The notes under the pieces are model-generated. The model saw only the letters and a program-made list of their open reading frames with translations, was not told the origin of the DNA and made no database searches. This document shows positions 1 to 12,322 of a stretch of DNA of 64,000 nucleotides, in pieces. The DNA lies in assembly GCF_028502605.1 (NCBI RefSeq), contig NC_079232.1:1550001-1614000 (forward strand). Direction: 5' to 3'. The DNA is from Trichoderma breve. Its lineage: Eukaryota > Ascomycota > Sordariomycetes > Hypocreales > Hypocreaceae. The translations under genes were made by a program, and so were the position numbers. Within the stretch, counting starts at the first letter, position 1, and each line of letters opens with the position of its first letter.

Positions 1-101
1 GTATGGGTATCGTGAATTTGGTGCTGTCGTGTTTTCTGCATTCCAATCTGAGCCGTCATGGCTGCAGTTGCTTGTATGTGGAATGCCTCATCAGGTCCGG
101 A

Positions 102-671
102 TCACAGAGCGCGGAAGTTTTGTGACATGATGAGCCATCTCTTAAGACCTCGAGCGGGATTCCTCGCCATGGCGTCCCAGTTGGGCACCAGCACAAAGGT
201 CTCGTTGAACATTTTCTGTGGTGCTTCGCGTCCCTTGCCGAACCGGACCTTGCCCATCGTCGTGACCACAATGCTCATACGCCGCCCGCTCTTCTCATTC
301 TTTTCGCTCTCGTAGACGGTATCAGGAGCTCCGTATTGGAATGACGGGTTGATGATGTGTGTATCGAGAGACTCTATCTCGTAAAGCACATTCTCACCTT
401 GGGATTCGAGGAGCTTAGAATACTCTGCTGGTGTGGGAACAACAGAGCCGTTGATGGAGATGTCGGCTGGGATCGAATAGCGAGTCGATGAGTTGATATA
501 AAATGTTTCAAGCTTAGCTTTGCTGTTTATTGCCTGGTAATAGTTGTTGACAAAGATTTCGGCAGCTATTTCATGTCAAGTCAGTACGAGGAGCCAGCCA
601 CAATGATACCAGCGTTGAGACCTACCTTCGCTAGAAGCCCTGACTTCTGTATCCGCATCTGGAAGTGGCAT
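102..671 (-). CDS. Mtr2/NXT1-like mRNA export factor (NTF2 fold)
   Basis: Two exons are visible, 671-626 and 565-102, with a 60 nt intron (625-566) that joins in frame as Ser-Glu-Ala-Ala-Glu. The product is about 169 residues, the size of an NTF2-fold protein. The C-terminal part ends in a FVLVPNW...RGLKRWL...QNFRAL pattern that I associate with fungal Mtr2, the partner of the Mex67 mRNA export receptor at the nuclear pore; that assignment is from memory of the family. The start is uncertain. The ATG at 671 is the first in frame, but 15 sense codons lie upstream before a stop and look protein-like (KGADAAKAKD), so a further 5' exon may exist. It is divergent from the methionyl-tRNA synthetase gene, with 244 nt between start codons. 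Confidence 0.75.
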
Positions 672-915
672 GATGTCCTTGGCTTTAGCAGCATCAGCGC
701 CCTTTCTAGATATACTGCCGATGCTGCTCTTAGCTTTTGATGATCAGAAAGACGTGAACTGTTAGGCAGCTAGACATTTTCTAATGACGTGCAGACTGCC
801 CTGCCTTATCGCACAGTTATCGTAGCACTCAATTCGCACTGAGAACACTGTATCATGCAATTCCTCTCAACTATCATCTTCAGATTCTTGCTCTAAGTCA
901 AAGCTCGTCGCAACC

Positions 916-3044
916 ATGCTCTCGCTAAGACCGCGGGCCATTTCCGGGCTGCGACGAGCTCAGCCTCGGCTGGCCTCGCCGTCTGGCTGGATTTGCTCTG
1001 GCTGCCGAACAAATCTCGCTGCTGTGCAACGCTGGAACAGCTCTCAAAGCTCTGCGGGGTCTTCAAGCGAGAAGCCGTATTATATCACAACTCCAATCTT
1101 TTATGTCAATGCTGGTAAATATCAAGTAAAGTGCTTAGCCGATTTGTCAATGGTATAGCTAACTTGTCTATTAATAAGCTCCTCATATTGGCCACCTTTA
1201 TACTATGGTAGTCACAGATGTCATCAAGCGCTGGCAGCAAATTAAAGGCAAGGAAGCTTTTATGTGTACCGGAACGGATGAGCACGGAATGAAAATTCAG
1301 AGAGCCGCTACCAAGAATGGAATGGAGCCGAAAGAGTTTTGTGATGTCAATTCAAACAAATTTCGAGAACTGGCGACTATGGCAAACATCTCCAACGATT
1401 TCTTCATCCGGACAACTGACCAGGACCACAAGGACGTGGTAGCCCAGATCTGGTTACATCTCAAGCATGCGACGCCTGAAAGCTTGGGGCTGTATAAAGG
1501 TTCTCACGAAGGATGGTATTGTGTAAGCGACGAGTGCTTCTATCCCGAGGACTTGGTCAGACCTAGTATTGCGCCCCAAACCGGAAAGAAGATCATGGTG
1601 AGCACCGAGACGGACAACGAGGTGGAGTGGATCAAGGAAGAAACCTGGTTCTTCCCCTTGACGAAATACAAAGATGCTTTATTGAAGATATATGATGAGA
1701 ACCCTGGGTGGATCAAGCCAGCTCATCGCATGGCAGAGGCGAGGGACTGGATAGAAAACCATCTTGAAGATTTATCCGTTACCAGGCCCGCCTCTAGGCT
1801 CAACTGGGGCGTAGCAGACCCCGAGGATAAGAGTCAGACCATCTATGTCTGGGTTGATGCTCTTATCAATTACCTTACCAAAGCAGGGTACGGAAGCAAG
1901 TGGCACTCGGCAAAGGAAGACATGGGACTCTGGCCAGCCAACCTGCAGGTTATTGGAAAGGATATTCTGCGTTTTCACACAATCTACTGGCCTGCCTTGC
2001 TCCTTGCCCTAGGCTTACCTGTTTCGCAAGGCTTCCTCTGTCACAACCACTGGACCATGTCTAATCGTAAGATGTCAAAGTCACTGGGCAACGTTGTCAA
2101 TCCCATCTTTGCCATCCAACGATGGGGTATTGATCCCCTACGATATTTCCTCATGCGAAACGCCAGTCTCCACAAGGATATGAGTTACTCCAACCAGCTG
2201 ATTGGTACAGTCTACGTCAAAGAGCTACAGGCGAACATTGGCAATCTCTTTTATAGAATCGCAAAGCCAAAGGCGTCAGTCAGGTGGTCGACTCTCGAAG
2301 CCGTGACTGCATATCGCAAGGGAGATTTGAATATCTGGGCCGATAACCATGGCGCAAACGATGTTGATGCGATGTACTTTAGCTTAGAAGGTCACCTGGC
2401 TGAGAAACCCGTGGCCTTTGCTAAAGAAATGGATGACTACGATACGAGCGCCGCGATACGCGAGGTTTTCGAATTGTTGCGAGAGGTATGATTATTATCC
2501 GTCATTCACATATACACCCAACAGATACGCATCAAATATTGACCAATGACATTAGACAAACCGTTACGTTTCCGATACGAAGCCTTGGGATTTGGTCAAG
2601 CTTCAAGGTGCAGAATCCCGGGTGTTGCTGAACTGGGTCATCTATAACAGTGCGGAAGCATTGCGCATTGCCGGCATCCTGCTCCAGCCCATCATGCCAA
2701 CGAAAGCATCAGAATTGTTGGATGCTTTAGGAGTTCGACCCGATAGGCGCACCGTTGAGTTTGCCGTCAAGGGGAAGGATGCTGATTACGGTACCGAGTC
2801 CACGCCAGCAGAGCCAGCGCCTCGAATGAGTAAATGGGACACGATTTTCCCACCAACCCCCAGTGCAGACCTCTCAGATGATGAACTTACAGAGCACTTG
2901 AGGGTAGCGTTGCTGGACAAGACTAGAAACAAGATGAACCAGATGGCTGAACTGTTGGCGATGGAGGCGCGAATGGGCGAGGAGGCAGTCGCCAAGCTGC
3001 TGGCCGAGACACATGCAGCCAAGGTCGGCGCACACCAGTCGTAA
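916..3044 (+). CDS. MSM1: mitochondrial methionyl-tRNA synthetase
   Basis: Class I aminoacyl-tRNA synthetase that charges tRNA-Met, here the mitochondrial form. Exons are 916-1114, 1179-2485 and 2556-3044 (introns of 64 and 70 nt), giving 664 residues. The signature HIGH sequence is at residues 69-72, formed across the first splice junction (Ala-Pro-His-Ile-Gly-His), and KMSKS is near residue 364 (RKMSKSLGN). The N-terminus is rich in Arg, Ser and Ala and lacks acidic residues, as expected of a mitochondrial presequence. The length fits the short mitochondrial enzyme rather than the longer cytosolic one with C-terminal extensions. Both introns are needed: without the first, the HIGH motif is lost. 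Confidence 0.93.
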
Positions 3045-3407
3045 ACAAACATGGAGTTGCGAGCGCGTTTATATAGCAATGCATGGCGTTGTAGGATATG
3101 TACGATATCAGATGGAATGCGATGGGTCGGATCAATACAGGTCGCCACTTAGCACTAAGTATTTGTATACAAATAACAACTATAGAGATGAAACTCAAGG
3201 CCAATTAATTAATATGTTCTTGAGCTTTTGAAAAGTTTAAAATATTACTATGCGTGGTGATATTTCTCTTGGAATCAAGCTGCTGAGGTTGAGTTATACG
3301 CTCTCACTGTTTAGTCAGGCCCAGTGGGCTATCTCATTCAAACAATTTTTCCCCTCCTACAACTCCTCGACATACAAGCACATCCAGAGAGAAGCAGCCG
3401 GTTCAAA
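3045..3407. other. intergenic, 363 nt
   Basis: Spacer between the methionyl-tRNA synthetase stop and the acetyltransferase start. It is AT-rich, with no ORF I would support; it should hold the 3' end of one gene and the promoter of the next. Confidence 0.6.
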
Positions 3408-4241
3408 ATGAAAATCAATCAGACGATATGTATGGAAACTATCAATCCTTGACATTTTCTTCTTCTTTTAGCTGACAGGGGACTAGCGATTTCAACGAGC
3501 AAAGCCTTGCTGGTGCCATATGAAGCCCACCATGTTCTCACTTACCATGAGTGGATGAAAGACCCAGTACGAGACACCCGCTCCCGCTACCCTGATGGTT
3601 TGCTTACAAAGTAGAAATAGGCAATTCAAGAGGCCACTGCGTCAGAACCTATGACATTGGAAGAAGAATATGAAAACCAAGAGTCATGGCGGACATCTCA
3701 TGATAAACTGACCTTTATTGTCTGCGAGCCATTAAGCGGGGCGGCAAGCGATGAAGCACGACAAATCAAGGCTCAAGTCGACGATTCACCCGACAAAATG
3801 AAAGGAGACATCAACTTTTTCCTCTATCTAGCTGACGAGGACGATGATGACGAGGTTGCCGAGCCAAGAGAGAGCAGCACGATACGTCTGACAGGCGAAG
3901 TAGACGTCATGATAGCAAATACGCAGCATCGCGGGAAAGGCGTGGGAGAAGCCGCAGTGCGATCAATATTGGCATACATACGGAGAAATCTACCGGAAAT
4001 ACTGAATGAATATGCACAAGGCGAGAAGCTGGACGTGGAGAAGGTACAGCTAGTTGGATTGATGGCCAAGATTAAGCAGGAGAATACGGGAAGCAGGGCG
4101 CTGTTTAAGAAGCTGGGGTTCAAGCAGGAGGGGGAGGCGAATTACTTTGGGGAAGTGAAGATGGTGATTGACTGGAAGGAGAGTGAGAGTGAGGACATGG
4201 CCGAGGGTTTGGAGTATCGAGAGCTGGAGTATGCGTTGTGA
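3408..4241 (+). CDS. GNAT-family N-acetyltransferase, NAT9-like
   Basis: Three exons: 3408-3429, 3487-3566 and 3621-4241, about 240 residues. The first intron could end at 3471 or 3486. Both keep the frame, but 3486 gives a 57 nt intron instead of an unusually short 42 nt one, and has a GCTGAC branch site before it. The GNAT core is seen in the C-terminal half: a beta strand ending in a HRGKGVGEAAV acetyl-CoA-binding loop (Q/R-x-x-G-x-G/A), then NTGSRALFKKLGFKQEGEA, the conserved asparagine and 'LGF' strand. The N-terminal LLVPYEAHHV...YHEWM segment is typical of the NAT9 group. Substrate unknown; human NAT9 is linked to microtubule stability, which I would not transfer without test. Confidence 0.85.
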
Positions 4242-4668
4242 TTATGGGTATTTTATTCGCTGTGTATTAGAAGCTATGGTGTTGAGGATTGGTAGGTCAT
4301 AGAGATAGATATAGTGGAATTGCTTTACCCTCTCCTTATTCTCTCTTCTTTTTTAGAAAGCAATTTACATATAAAAGTTCAATTTAAATATTATCTATCC
4401 CAAATCTATAGGAAATAATTCTCATCATACAAGAGCCATTTCTCTTTTCTATCCCATTTTCTCTCATCAAAAAGGCGCTACCAACTGCACACACAGTACG
4501 TACCCACCACCCGCCGACCGCCCGCCAATCCGAAGCCTCCAAAATTTCAACACCATCTCAACCTCGAAACCTCGAAACCATCCATCGCAACATCCAAACA
4601 AACCCCCACCAATTCGCTCCAGACAGCACTCGACACCCTCTCCATCGAGTTCGCTGGAATCTTCCAAA
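4242..4668. other. intergenic, 427 nt
   Basis: AT-rich 3' flank of the acetyltransferase grading into a C- and A-rich leader immediately upstream of the bL34m start codon. No gene seen. Confidence 0.6.
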
Positions 4669-5125
4669 ATGAATTCCATCGTCCGCCTCGCGCGGCCACT
4701 CCTCGCCCCGCGCATTTCCGCCCTCTCGCAACGGTACACATCCCCCCACCAACCTTCAATTGTCGAAGCGTTTCAACTAACAGCTTTTTCTTCTTGCCAG
4801 GACATACACATGCCTCTCTCCTCTCCGTCCTACATTGACCTCAACTTTCCGCCCCAACAACTCCTTCACGCCCTCCCTCACAGCGTCACCGACAGCAGCA
4901 ACCTCACCGGAATCCGCAGCAGACCTCGTGCCCACGGCGGCAGTATCCTCGCATCCCGCCCTGCAAGGACTGCAGCTGCGCTTCGGGCCCCGAAATACCA
5001 TGAACGGCCACACGAGGCTGGTGCAGAAGCGGAGACATGGGTGGCTGAAGAGGACGAGGAGTAAGACTGGGCGGAGGATCTTGCAGCGGAGGAAGCTCAA
5101 GGGACGGAGACACGTTGCGTGGTGA
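4669..5125 (+). CDS. mitochondrial ribosomal protein bL34m
   Basis: Large-subunit mitoribosomal protein of the L34 family. Exons 4669-4733 and 4801-5125 flank a 67 nt intron (4734-4800); the product is 129 residues. The C-terminal 45 residues are the whole conserved L34 domain: a FGPRNTMNGHTRLVQKRRHG start, then a strongly basic run ending in RRKLKGRRHVAW. The first 85 residues are a Ser/Thr/Arg-rich presequence-like extension with no acidic start, as expected for import into mitochondria. The intron has no in-frame stop, so an unspliced reading frame (4669-5064) looks open but lacks the L34 domain; the domain is only reached in the spliced frame. Confidence 0.92.
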
Positions 5126-5379
5126 GCGGGGAGGGATTGTACTTGGTTGATTAAGGGAATTGGAATTGGGAATATATGCTGTGGGAAACCGATATGAGTG
5201 TATGATGGGAGGTTGTATAAAAGGGGCATCTACTAGAGATAGAGATGTATTGTATTATACTATTACTGGGCACACCAAAGACTCAAAAAGACAAAGTTTG
5301 AGAACCAACAGAACAAGGTGACAGCAAGCAAAAAACAAAAGTGATCAATTCTTCAGATATATCAACTAAACATCTACAT

Positions 5380-8300
5380 CTACACTGGTCCAGTAACACC
5401 AGTCTCGCACTTGAGCGTATCTGCATGACATACTATACTCAACGAATCACTGGCATCTCCAATCCATACTTTATATCCTCCATCAACGGCAGGCACTTTC
5501 CAGTCTTGTGCCACTACATCCCACACACTAACATCTTTGCGTGTAAGCGTTAATGTCACCGTCGTCGTCTCCCCCGGTGCCAGCTCCTCCGTCTTCTCAA
5601 AATCACGAAGCTGGATAATCGGCGTATCATAGCCGATATTATCTGGGAATTGAAGATATGCCTGCACGGAAGCCTTGCCGGCAAAGTCATCTCCCGTGTT
5701 CTGTACCGTCACAGTGAGGTTATACGCAATGTCCCAGAGCGCAGGGTTGCCTCCCTCACCGCCGCCGGAGCGAGGACCGGGTTTCTGGGCAGTGGAATAG
5801 CCGTCGGGGTATACGTATTTGCCCGATTTCCCATCTGAGACAGCACCGTTGGCGTCGCCTTGCGATAGCCAAGAGTAGATGTAGCGAGGGATTGAGTTGA
5901 AGCCGGAGGGTGCGACGGCTTCGTTGGGAGATGGAATGGCTTGCGAGAAATTGGGGATGCCGCTCTTGGCGGAGCGAGCGGGAGGATACGAGCTCAGCTG
6001 AGTGATCTTTTTAATCGATGCTGCCGTAAATGTAAAGTTTGTGTAGCTCAGGCCATGGCCAAAGGCGTATCGAGGCTTGGTGCTATTCTTGTTGAGCCAG
6101 CGGTAGTCGATATATAAGCCTTCAGTGTATGAGTCCTGCGGCTGGTTGAGGAACTCGGAATTGATGAGTGTCGTGACGCTACTTGGGAAATCAGCTTCCT
6201 GTTTTGTGATTGAATAAGGCAAGTGTCCGCATGGTGAAGAGTGTCCATAGAGGACGTTTGTAAGTGAGGTTCCAGCTTCCTGGCCAGGCAGATGCGCAAT
6301 GAGGACGGCCTTGACGGATGGTAGATCGATCCAATTCTCAAGAATCAGGGGGCCGACGGTGTGTATCACTACAATGACGTTGCTGAATTTGCTGGCGGCA
6401 TCTTGAACGAGTTTATCTCCATTGTGCCATGCGTATAGACCGGAGGCATCACGGTCGCCATGATTGCCTTCAACAGTGTAGGTATTCTCGCCGGCGTCGG
6501 AACTGATGAACACAATAGCGACATCACTAGCTGATACTTGGCCGATGGAGGGAAAGCTGTCGGTATTGTAAAAGGTGACATTGTTGGCCGCTGCCGTGAT
6601 GGCTGTAATGGGATCATCCAAATATGGGTAATCAACGGTCCCTGAACCCCAGCCCTGTCCGAGGGTGCCCTTGTTGCAGTTGCGATCTGTGCATGAATTG
6701 ATTCCATCCGGATTCTTCTGAGCGTCAGTCCCAAAGACTTTGATGTGTTGTGAAGGTGATAGAGGAAGAATGCCGCCATCGTTCTTCAACAAGGTAATAG
6801 CATCTTGAGAAATCTGACGAGCAACGACGTCGTGGTCAGCCTGGACCTGAACAAACTCATTTGTGACTCCTGACGGCGAGAATGGCCATGCAGCAGGATA
6901 CAATTGATTAACTGCAGCACCGGAATTGGTGTCAAAGTTGGTCGCTGGGAATCCCTGATCCTGGCCCATCTTATACCATGCGGCCAAAATGCGTGTAGCT
7001 GCGTCGTTGATACGATCCATAGGGACTGACCCGTTGAGAGCGGACCGACTGAGCTCATACATCCAGTATGAATTGCCAAAGAATGGAATCTGAACGTCTC
7101 CAGGCATGTCCATGTCCAAGCCAGCAATAGCAGAGGCGACACCTGACATGTGAGCTAACCAATCGGTCATGATGAAACCTTGGAAGCCCATTTCATCTTT
7201 AAGGAGAGCATTCATAAGATAAGGATGCTGAGTGCACGCAGTACCGTTTACCTATCGTAGAAGCATGAGATAATCAGCTTCGGACTCTTTCAGACACTCA
7301 CTACCCAATATAAATTCACTTACAGCGTTATATGCCATCATGACAGAGCCGACGCCAGCATGAATACCTTCAGCGAATGGCCAGGCATATACTTCATGCA
7401 TCGTCCTATCATCTTTTCAACCCACCCAACCACCGTTAGCACTTATACTGTCTATTATACCCAATATAGCCGGGAATACTCACCAAGATTTGAGCTGTAG
7501 GCATATTGGAAAGGATTGTACATGCGGTACATCTCCTGCTCATTCGCAATAAAGTGCTTGATTGTCGCAATAACTCCCTGCTCCTGAACACCTTTGATCG
7601 TCTCTCTTGCTCCCACAGCTTGGAGTGCAGGATCAGCACCAAAGCCCTCCCAGTTGCGGCCACCCTTTGGCTTGCGTCCTATCGGCCCAACTGTTGGCCC
7701 TAGCCAAACATTGACACCTTTGCCGCGATTCTCCTTCCCGATGGCTACGCCGCGCTGGTACATGAGCGTCTTATCAAAGGTTGCGCCAACTGTGATTCCA
7801 TCAGGGAAAGCTGTAACGTTATCCGCATGTCGAACACCGGCAGGGCTATCATTAAGACACAGCTGAGGGATGCCGACTCGAAGTGCAGAGCCTGTGTTTC
7901 CGGCACATCGCCTTGAGTGAGGTTAGCTTCTTCATGTTTGAGGATTCATGTCCATCTCAATATGACATTAGTCCTGAGATGAAACTAGTCATAAGAGTCC
8001 TCATTCACCGCTTTAAAAGGTTCTTGGTGTTCGAAAAGCATGTAATATAAAATATCTACTCACCCTATCAAGCAGTCAGCATTATCACGTATTATTATAT
8101 CCGGGCAATTATCAAGCATCACACAGTCGTTGAAATCACATTTTCAATTCAAAGGATTCTCTACTCACCCATGTAAATTCCTGTCCCTGCAGTGATATTC
8201 GTCTTCTCTGCCAGCGTCATAGAGTCAACCAGAGCCTTGGCCTTAGCATAGCTCTGTCGCCATTCATCCACCCATCCACCATATGGCGCAGGATAATACG

Positions 8301-8463
8301 GCGGCACATAGTAACCATCTGGAACCCAGCCTTGGGCGGCTGCGGCTGCTGCTATCTGCGCATTTGCCGACGCCGCACTAGGTCCAGCTTGTCCCAGCCC
8401 AACGAGGCTGGATAGAATACAAGTCACAGCGGTGGACACTCTGACACTGTCGGAAAACGAGGT
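5380..8463 (-). CDS. secreted GH3 beta-glucosidase
   Basis: Glycoside hydrolase family 3 enzyme releasing terminal beta-linked glucose from cellobiose and similar substrates. Exons (read on the minus strand) are 8463-8169, 8064 alone, 7911-7484, 7412-7324 and 7251-5380: 894 residues. The protein starts with a hydrophobic signal peptide (about residues 1-27). The GH3 N-terminal domain carries KHFIANEQE and GFIMTDW, whose Asp (about residue 301) is the expected catalytic nucleophile; the (alpha/beta)6 domain follows, and the last 100 residues form the fibronectin III-like domain. A single splice from 8169 to 7911 shifts the frame; only a one-base exon (8064) or an equivalent twin intron restores Met-Gly-Arg-Cys. 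It is divergent from the lipase. The particular Trichoderma cel3/bgl paralogue was not assigned. Confidence 0.92.
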
Positions 8464-11308
8464 CATGGTTCCTGCTGCCCAGGGCACAGATGGACAACAG
8501 ATGTCACGACGTACCAAGCTAGGTAGGTTGTAGTAGATACAGATTCTTGAAGCGGGCTCTTGTGATCTCGCGTGCTCAAGAGCATGGCATTTCACAAACA
8601 AGGGTCAAAAGAATTCCAATTGACAGGGACGAGTTATGGAGAAACCGTCGAGTATTTACCGTCAATCGTTTCCCCATCAAGGCCAACTCTAGGTCTCAAG
8701 GGAGGGAAAGCATGCATGAGCACAGCACTCGCGACCTCGTGTCCACGATGAGACATCCATGACACCCCTCTTGCTGCCAGGTCTCAAGGCCACGGCCCAT
8801 GGCTCTGGCATGTCACATTTTCGATTCTTTTTTTTCTCCGAGTTTTTCGTAATCTATTGCCTCTTCTGTGCTCCTCACTCCCACCCATGGCTCTTCTTGG
8901 GCAGCAGTTATCGTGCATTGTTTTGCCCCAAAGAACCAGCATGCTAGCAGCAATGCGAGCGAGAACCTGCAGACGCTCGGACAAGGAAAACAGGCCCAGC
9001 TGAAGAGGTCTAGAACCAATAAAACCAATGAGGAGCAAGGGCACTTCTGCCCTTTCCTCCCTTTTCCTCCAGCCAAGAGCTGAGTGGTGGTTGCACTTGC
9101 ACACACCACGTAATGCCCATGGGCAGCAGATATCACCAAAGAAAACAGACATGAAGTCAGACGACGATCCCACGTCACCGCCCTTCAGCTCGCAGATGCA
9201 CGATTGACCGCCCAGCCCAAATCGGACGTCACCAAGTGTCTTTCAGGCTCTGCTCGTTCAGGCATCAATCAAGCATTGGCTTCGGTGGAATGTCTCGAAA
9301 AGGCCTTGGCGGTGGAGCGGCGCTTCTTTTTTTTCTGCTGCCCATTGCGTATTTGTACATAACTGGCGGGGTGGTTTCCGCTATCGCTACAACAATGGCA
9401 ATGGAAAGCTTGTATGTGCAGGGGGGGTTGAAGCTAGGAGCCCGAAAAGAAAAGAGTCTGGGGAAACATGTCAATGGCGTGGGCCTTGGCGAACGGACAC
9501 AAACAATCCGAGAACCAGCACAAAGTGATGGTGTGGACGCCGATATTGAGGTCAAATGCTCCCCAGGTTTCTCGAACGCATCTCGGGATAATCACAAGGA
9601 AATCAAGGGCCAGCCAGGAGACAAAGGGCGGGTGACCCTCGGCTCGCACAAACTGTCTAGAGCTCTTGTGTCCAAATCGAGGGTGAGTTACCATTAGCGT
9701 CCTGCATGGCCGTAGAATCGGTCGCTTTCTTCGGTTGGAGTCGAGAGTTGGAGTTGACAAGTCGAGAGGGGTCTGCACGCGCCAGATGCCCAGATGTAAC
9801 CGTGGCGGGCATGCGCGTGATGCCCCCAGCAGAGGTGGCTGCTGAATATTGATTCCATGGCATTTGTATATTGAAGCCGGTAAAGGATTGTAGCAGCATC
9901 AAAATCCCTAGTTACTTGGTTCTCTGTTCTGTTCTTTGTAGAAAACATCAAAGTGCAGTCGGCGGGAGACTCTGCTGCAATTGGATGAAATCGACATATC
10001 CAACCAACAAGCACGGCATTGAATGCCGGACATGGGCGGCCGTGATAAGGATTAATCCGGGAGTCCCTATGAGGTAATGCCTCGAATCGTATTCCACTGG
10101 CCAAAAGTACATACCATGCAAAGTCTAGAATAGAGAAAAAACAACGTGGGCACAGGATTAGGGATCTAATTCAGGGTCCCCAGATACAAACCAGGTCAAT
10201 TATAGGTGGAATTCGTGCGACTCGTGTAAGTACAGTAGGCGCTTGATGTGGCCCCTCAGTGAGTGATGAAAGCGGTCCGATTGCCGATGTCAAGAGTTCA
10301 TGTTGATTGTGTTGGTTCGTGGGTAGTTGTTTTTCAACGGCAGGATTGCGTCCGAATTCTGCAGCTACATGCATCGTATATCAATTTTGCTAATATGTCG
10401 TCATAATTTTTGATTTTTTTTGCGGCTGAAGGCAACAACATCCAAAAGAGAAGTGACAGGGCATTTTCAACCTCGATATTCAAAGTTGCCTTTCTAGGCG
10501 TCTGACTAGGAGCCACTGCGGGTACCAACGCCAGTTTGCGAGCTGCCATTTGGAGATGTTGTCCGAGGTCAGGCGCCTGATTAATCGCTCGTAGAATGTG
10601 GGCATGTTCCTACAATAATAGTATAGCCTTTTGTGTGCATCTAGTTTAAAGATTCCATGAGTAAGCCACGTGGGATTCTCGACCGCCGACATGGAGCTAC
10701 TATCGTGACTCGTGAGAAGAGAGCGGAAGAGGCTATTGAGGAGGCAGAGACAGAGGCAAAGATAGAGATAGAGATAGAAGGAGAGCCATGAAGCAGAGAT
10801 GGCAAAACGATACAACATACCTGCTACCCGGCCTCATTGCAACATCGTAACCATACCTTGTATATACCCCATTTGTAAGGCGCCGTGTTATTCGCAATTC
10901 GCAACGTGGATGCTACGGCAAGAAATATCCGATTCGGTGCTCGAAAGCGTCAAGCCGGCCGATTACAAGGTGAACTTCTCCCCGCAACAATATAGCAAAA
11001 GATCCATCGCAAGTGCCGTTCGAGCCATTAATATCAGTGTAGCATAAGTGCTTCCCTAAAGAAACAAGGGCATTTGTAATAGCCTCGCGGCTAAGAGAAT
11101 ACTGATGATGAGCTGATGGGGAAGCTTACCTATGCGGAAACTGTTGTGTAAGCACCTCTGGCTTATAACAATTTTCTCCTTCAAGGCTCTGCTGCATAAT
11201 ATAACAGCACATCTATCTATCTTACTTGTTGCTCCGATAATGCGATAGCATCCATAGTAGTTAACGTGATACTCTACACACTATCCGTCATCTCGACTCA
11301 TAGATATC

Positions 11309-11367
11309 AACGGGAAGACGGCTTGGCAGGGTCCTAGTACTACGCTCTTCTTACACGTCTTCCCGTT
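11309..11367. repeat. perfect 12 bp inverted repeat with 35 bp loop
   Basis: The arm AACGGGAAGACG at 11309-11320 is matched by its exact reverse complement at 11356-11367. The arms could form a hairpin in RNA or serve as a two-site protein target; nothing else in the sequence decides which. It lies about 950 nt upstream of the lipase start. Confidence 0.6.
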
Positions 11368-12111
11368 TCGTCTCATCATTTGCAATTCTCAAAAGGACCT
11401 GAAACCGTCGCAGAGACCGTATCTGGAAAGTACCCTAACCACCACGGCTTAACTACCTAGTACTAAATCCCACCTCCCTTGTCAGTAGTATCTTGATGTA
11501 GATCCCGAATCCTTGAGCACATCCCCCACGCGCCCGTTCCGTAATGTAAGTCACGCCGTTCATCACAACAACCGCCTCTTCCGATCTTCTCATTCGTAGA
11601 TAGTACGGTTATCGGAAAGCCACCAATCGTCTTTTACGATTTCCCTTCCGGCTTTCCCAATCAGCGCCCTTCCCCATTCCTCCTTTGGAAGTCCCGCCGA
11701 GAAAATCTGGACATCGGCTCGCCATTCGGACAGTTTCCATCGTCTATTTTGTAAAAGAATCTTAATCTTTCTATTTCGGGTTTGTCTCCGGTGCCGGTTT
11801 GCCTTTAGAATGCAAAGGCATCCAAGCCACTCGGACACCGGTCAGAAACTAGGCACTAGAAACCTCACGCATGAAGTTGCGGGGTGATGGAACAACGGAG
11901 ACGATGCGGATTCATGCGTCGACCTAAAAAAAAAAATTATGGAGTTTTGTCTCGAGAGAGGCTCTGTCGCAATGTGAGACGCATGCTTCACAAATTGTCC
12001 GGCGCAAAGGTGTATCCGTCTGCTGCCTGGTAGTATCAGGGGTGCTCGGGTTGTCCGAGTCTGTGTGCTGTCTCACATGTCAATATCAGGAAATCCGATG
12101 TGCGTAAATTG

Positions 12112-12119
12112 TATATAAA
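12112..12119 (+). promoter_or_regulatory. probable TATA box of the lipase gene
   Basis: The sequence TATATAAA lies 204 nt upstream of the lipase ATG at 12323, followed by a leader of ordinary fungal length. Confidence 0.5.
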
Positions 12120-12322
12120 CATCCAGCCTTTCCAACATGAAATAGTTGTTTTGTTTTATAATAGTATAAGACAATTTGACATTGTGCTTGTGTTATTTTA
12201 ACTATCCGTCTTTGACTCAATTTGAGGCCAAGCATTGATTGCTGAAGCTCAAAGGCATCTCTCCCCGATCCATTCTCATCTGACACCCAATTCCCATATT
12301 CGAATATCATAAAACCATTACA

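Larger units (their letters stand above)
8464..12322. other. 3.9 kb intergenic space between two secreted hydrolases
   Basis: Divergent promoter space between the beta-glucosidase and lipase. I see no gene. An open frame at 9236-9697 begins at GTG and contains one hydrophobic stretch, but has no recognisable domain. The space holds a purine-rich low-complexity stretch near 10740-10785 (repeats of GAGATA/GAGGCA) and an inverted repeat at 11309-11367, and ends in a TATA box for the lipase. Confidence 0.6.

Noticed and set aside
3430..3471. 42 nt first intron of the acetyltransferase
   Set aside because: Shorter than usual; the in-frame acceptor 15 nt downstream gives a normal 57 nt intron with a better branch site.
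9236..9697. Possible small membrane protein
   Set aside because: Begins at GTG, one hydrophobic stretch coded partly by a T-run, no similarity recognised.
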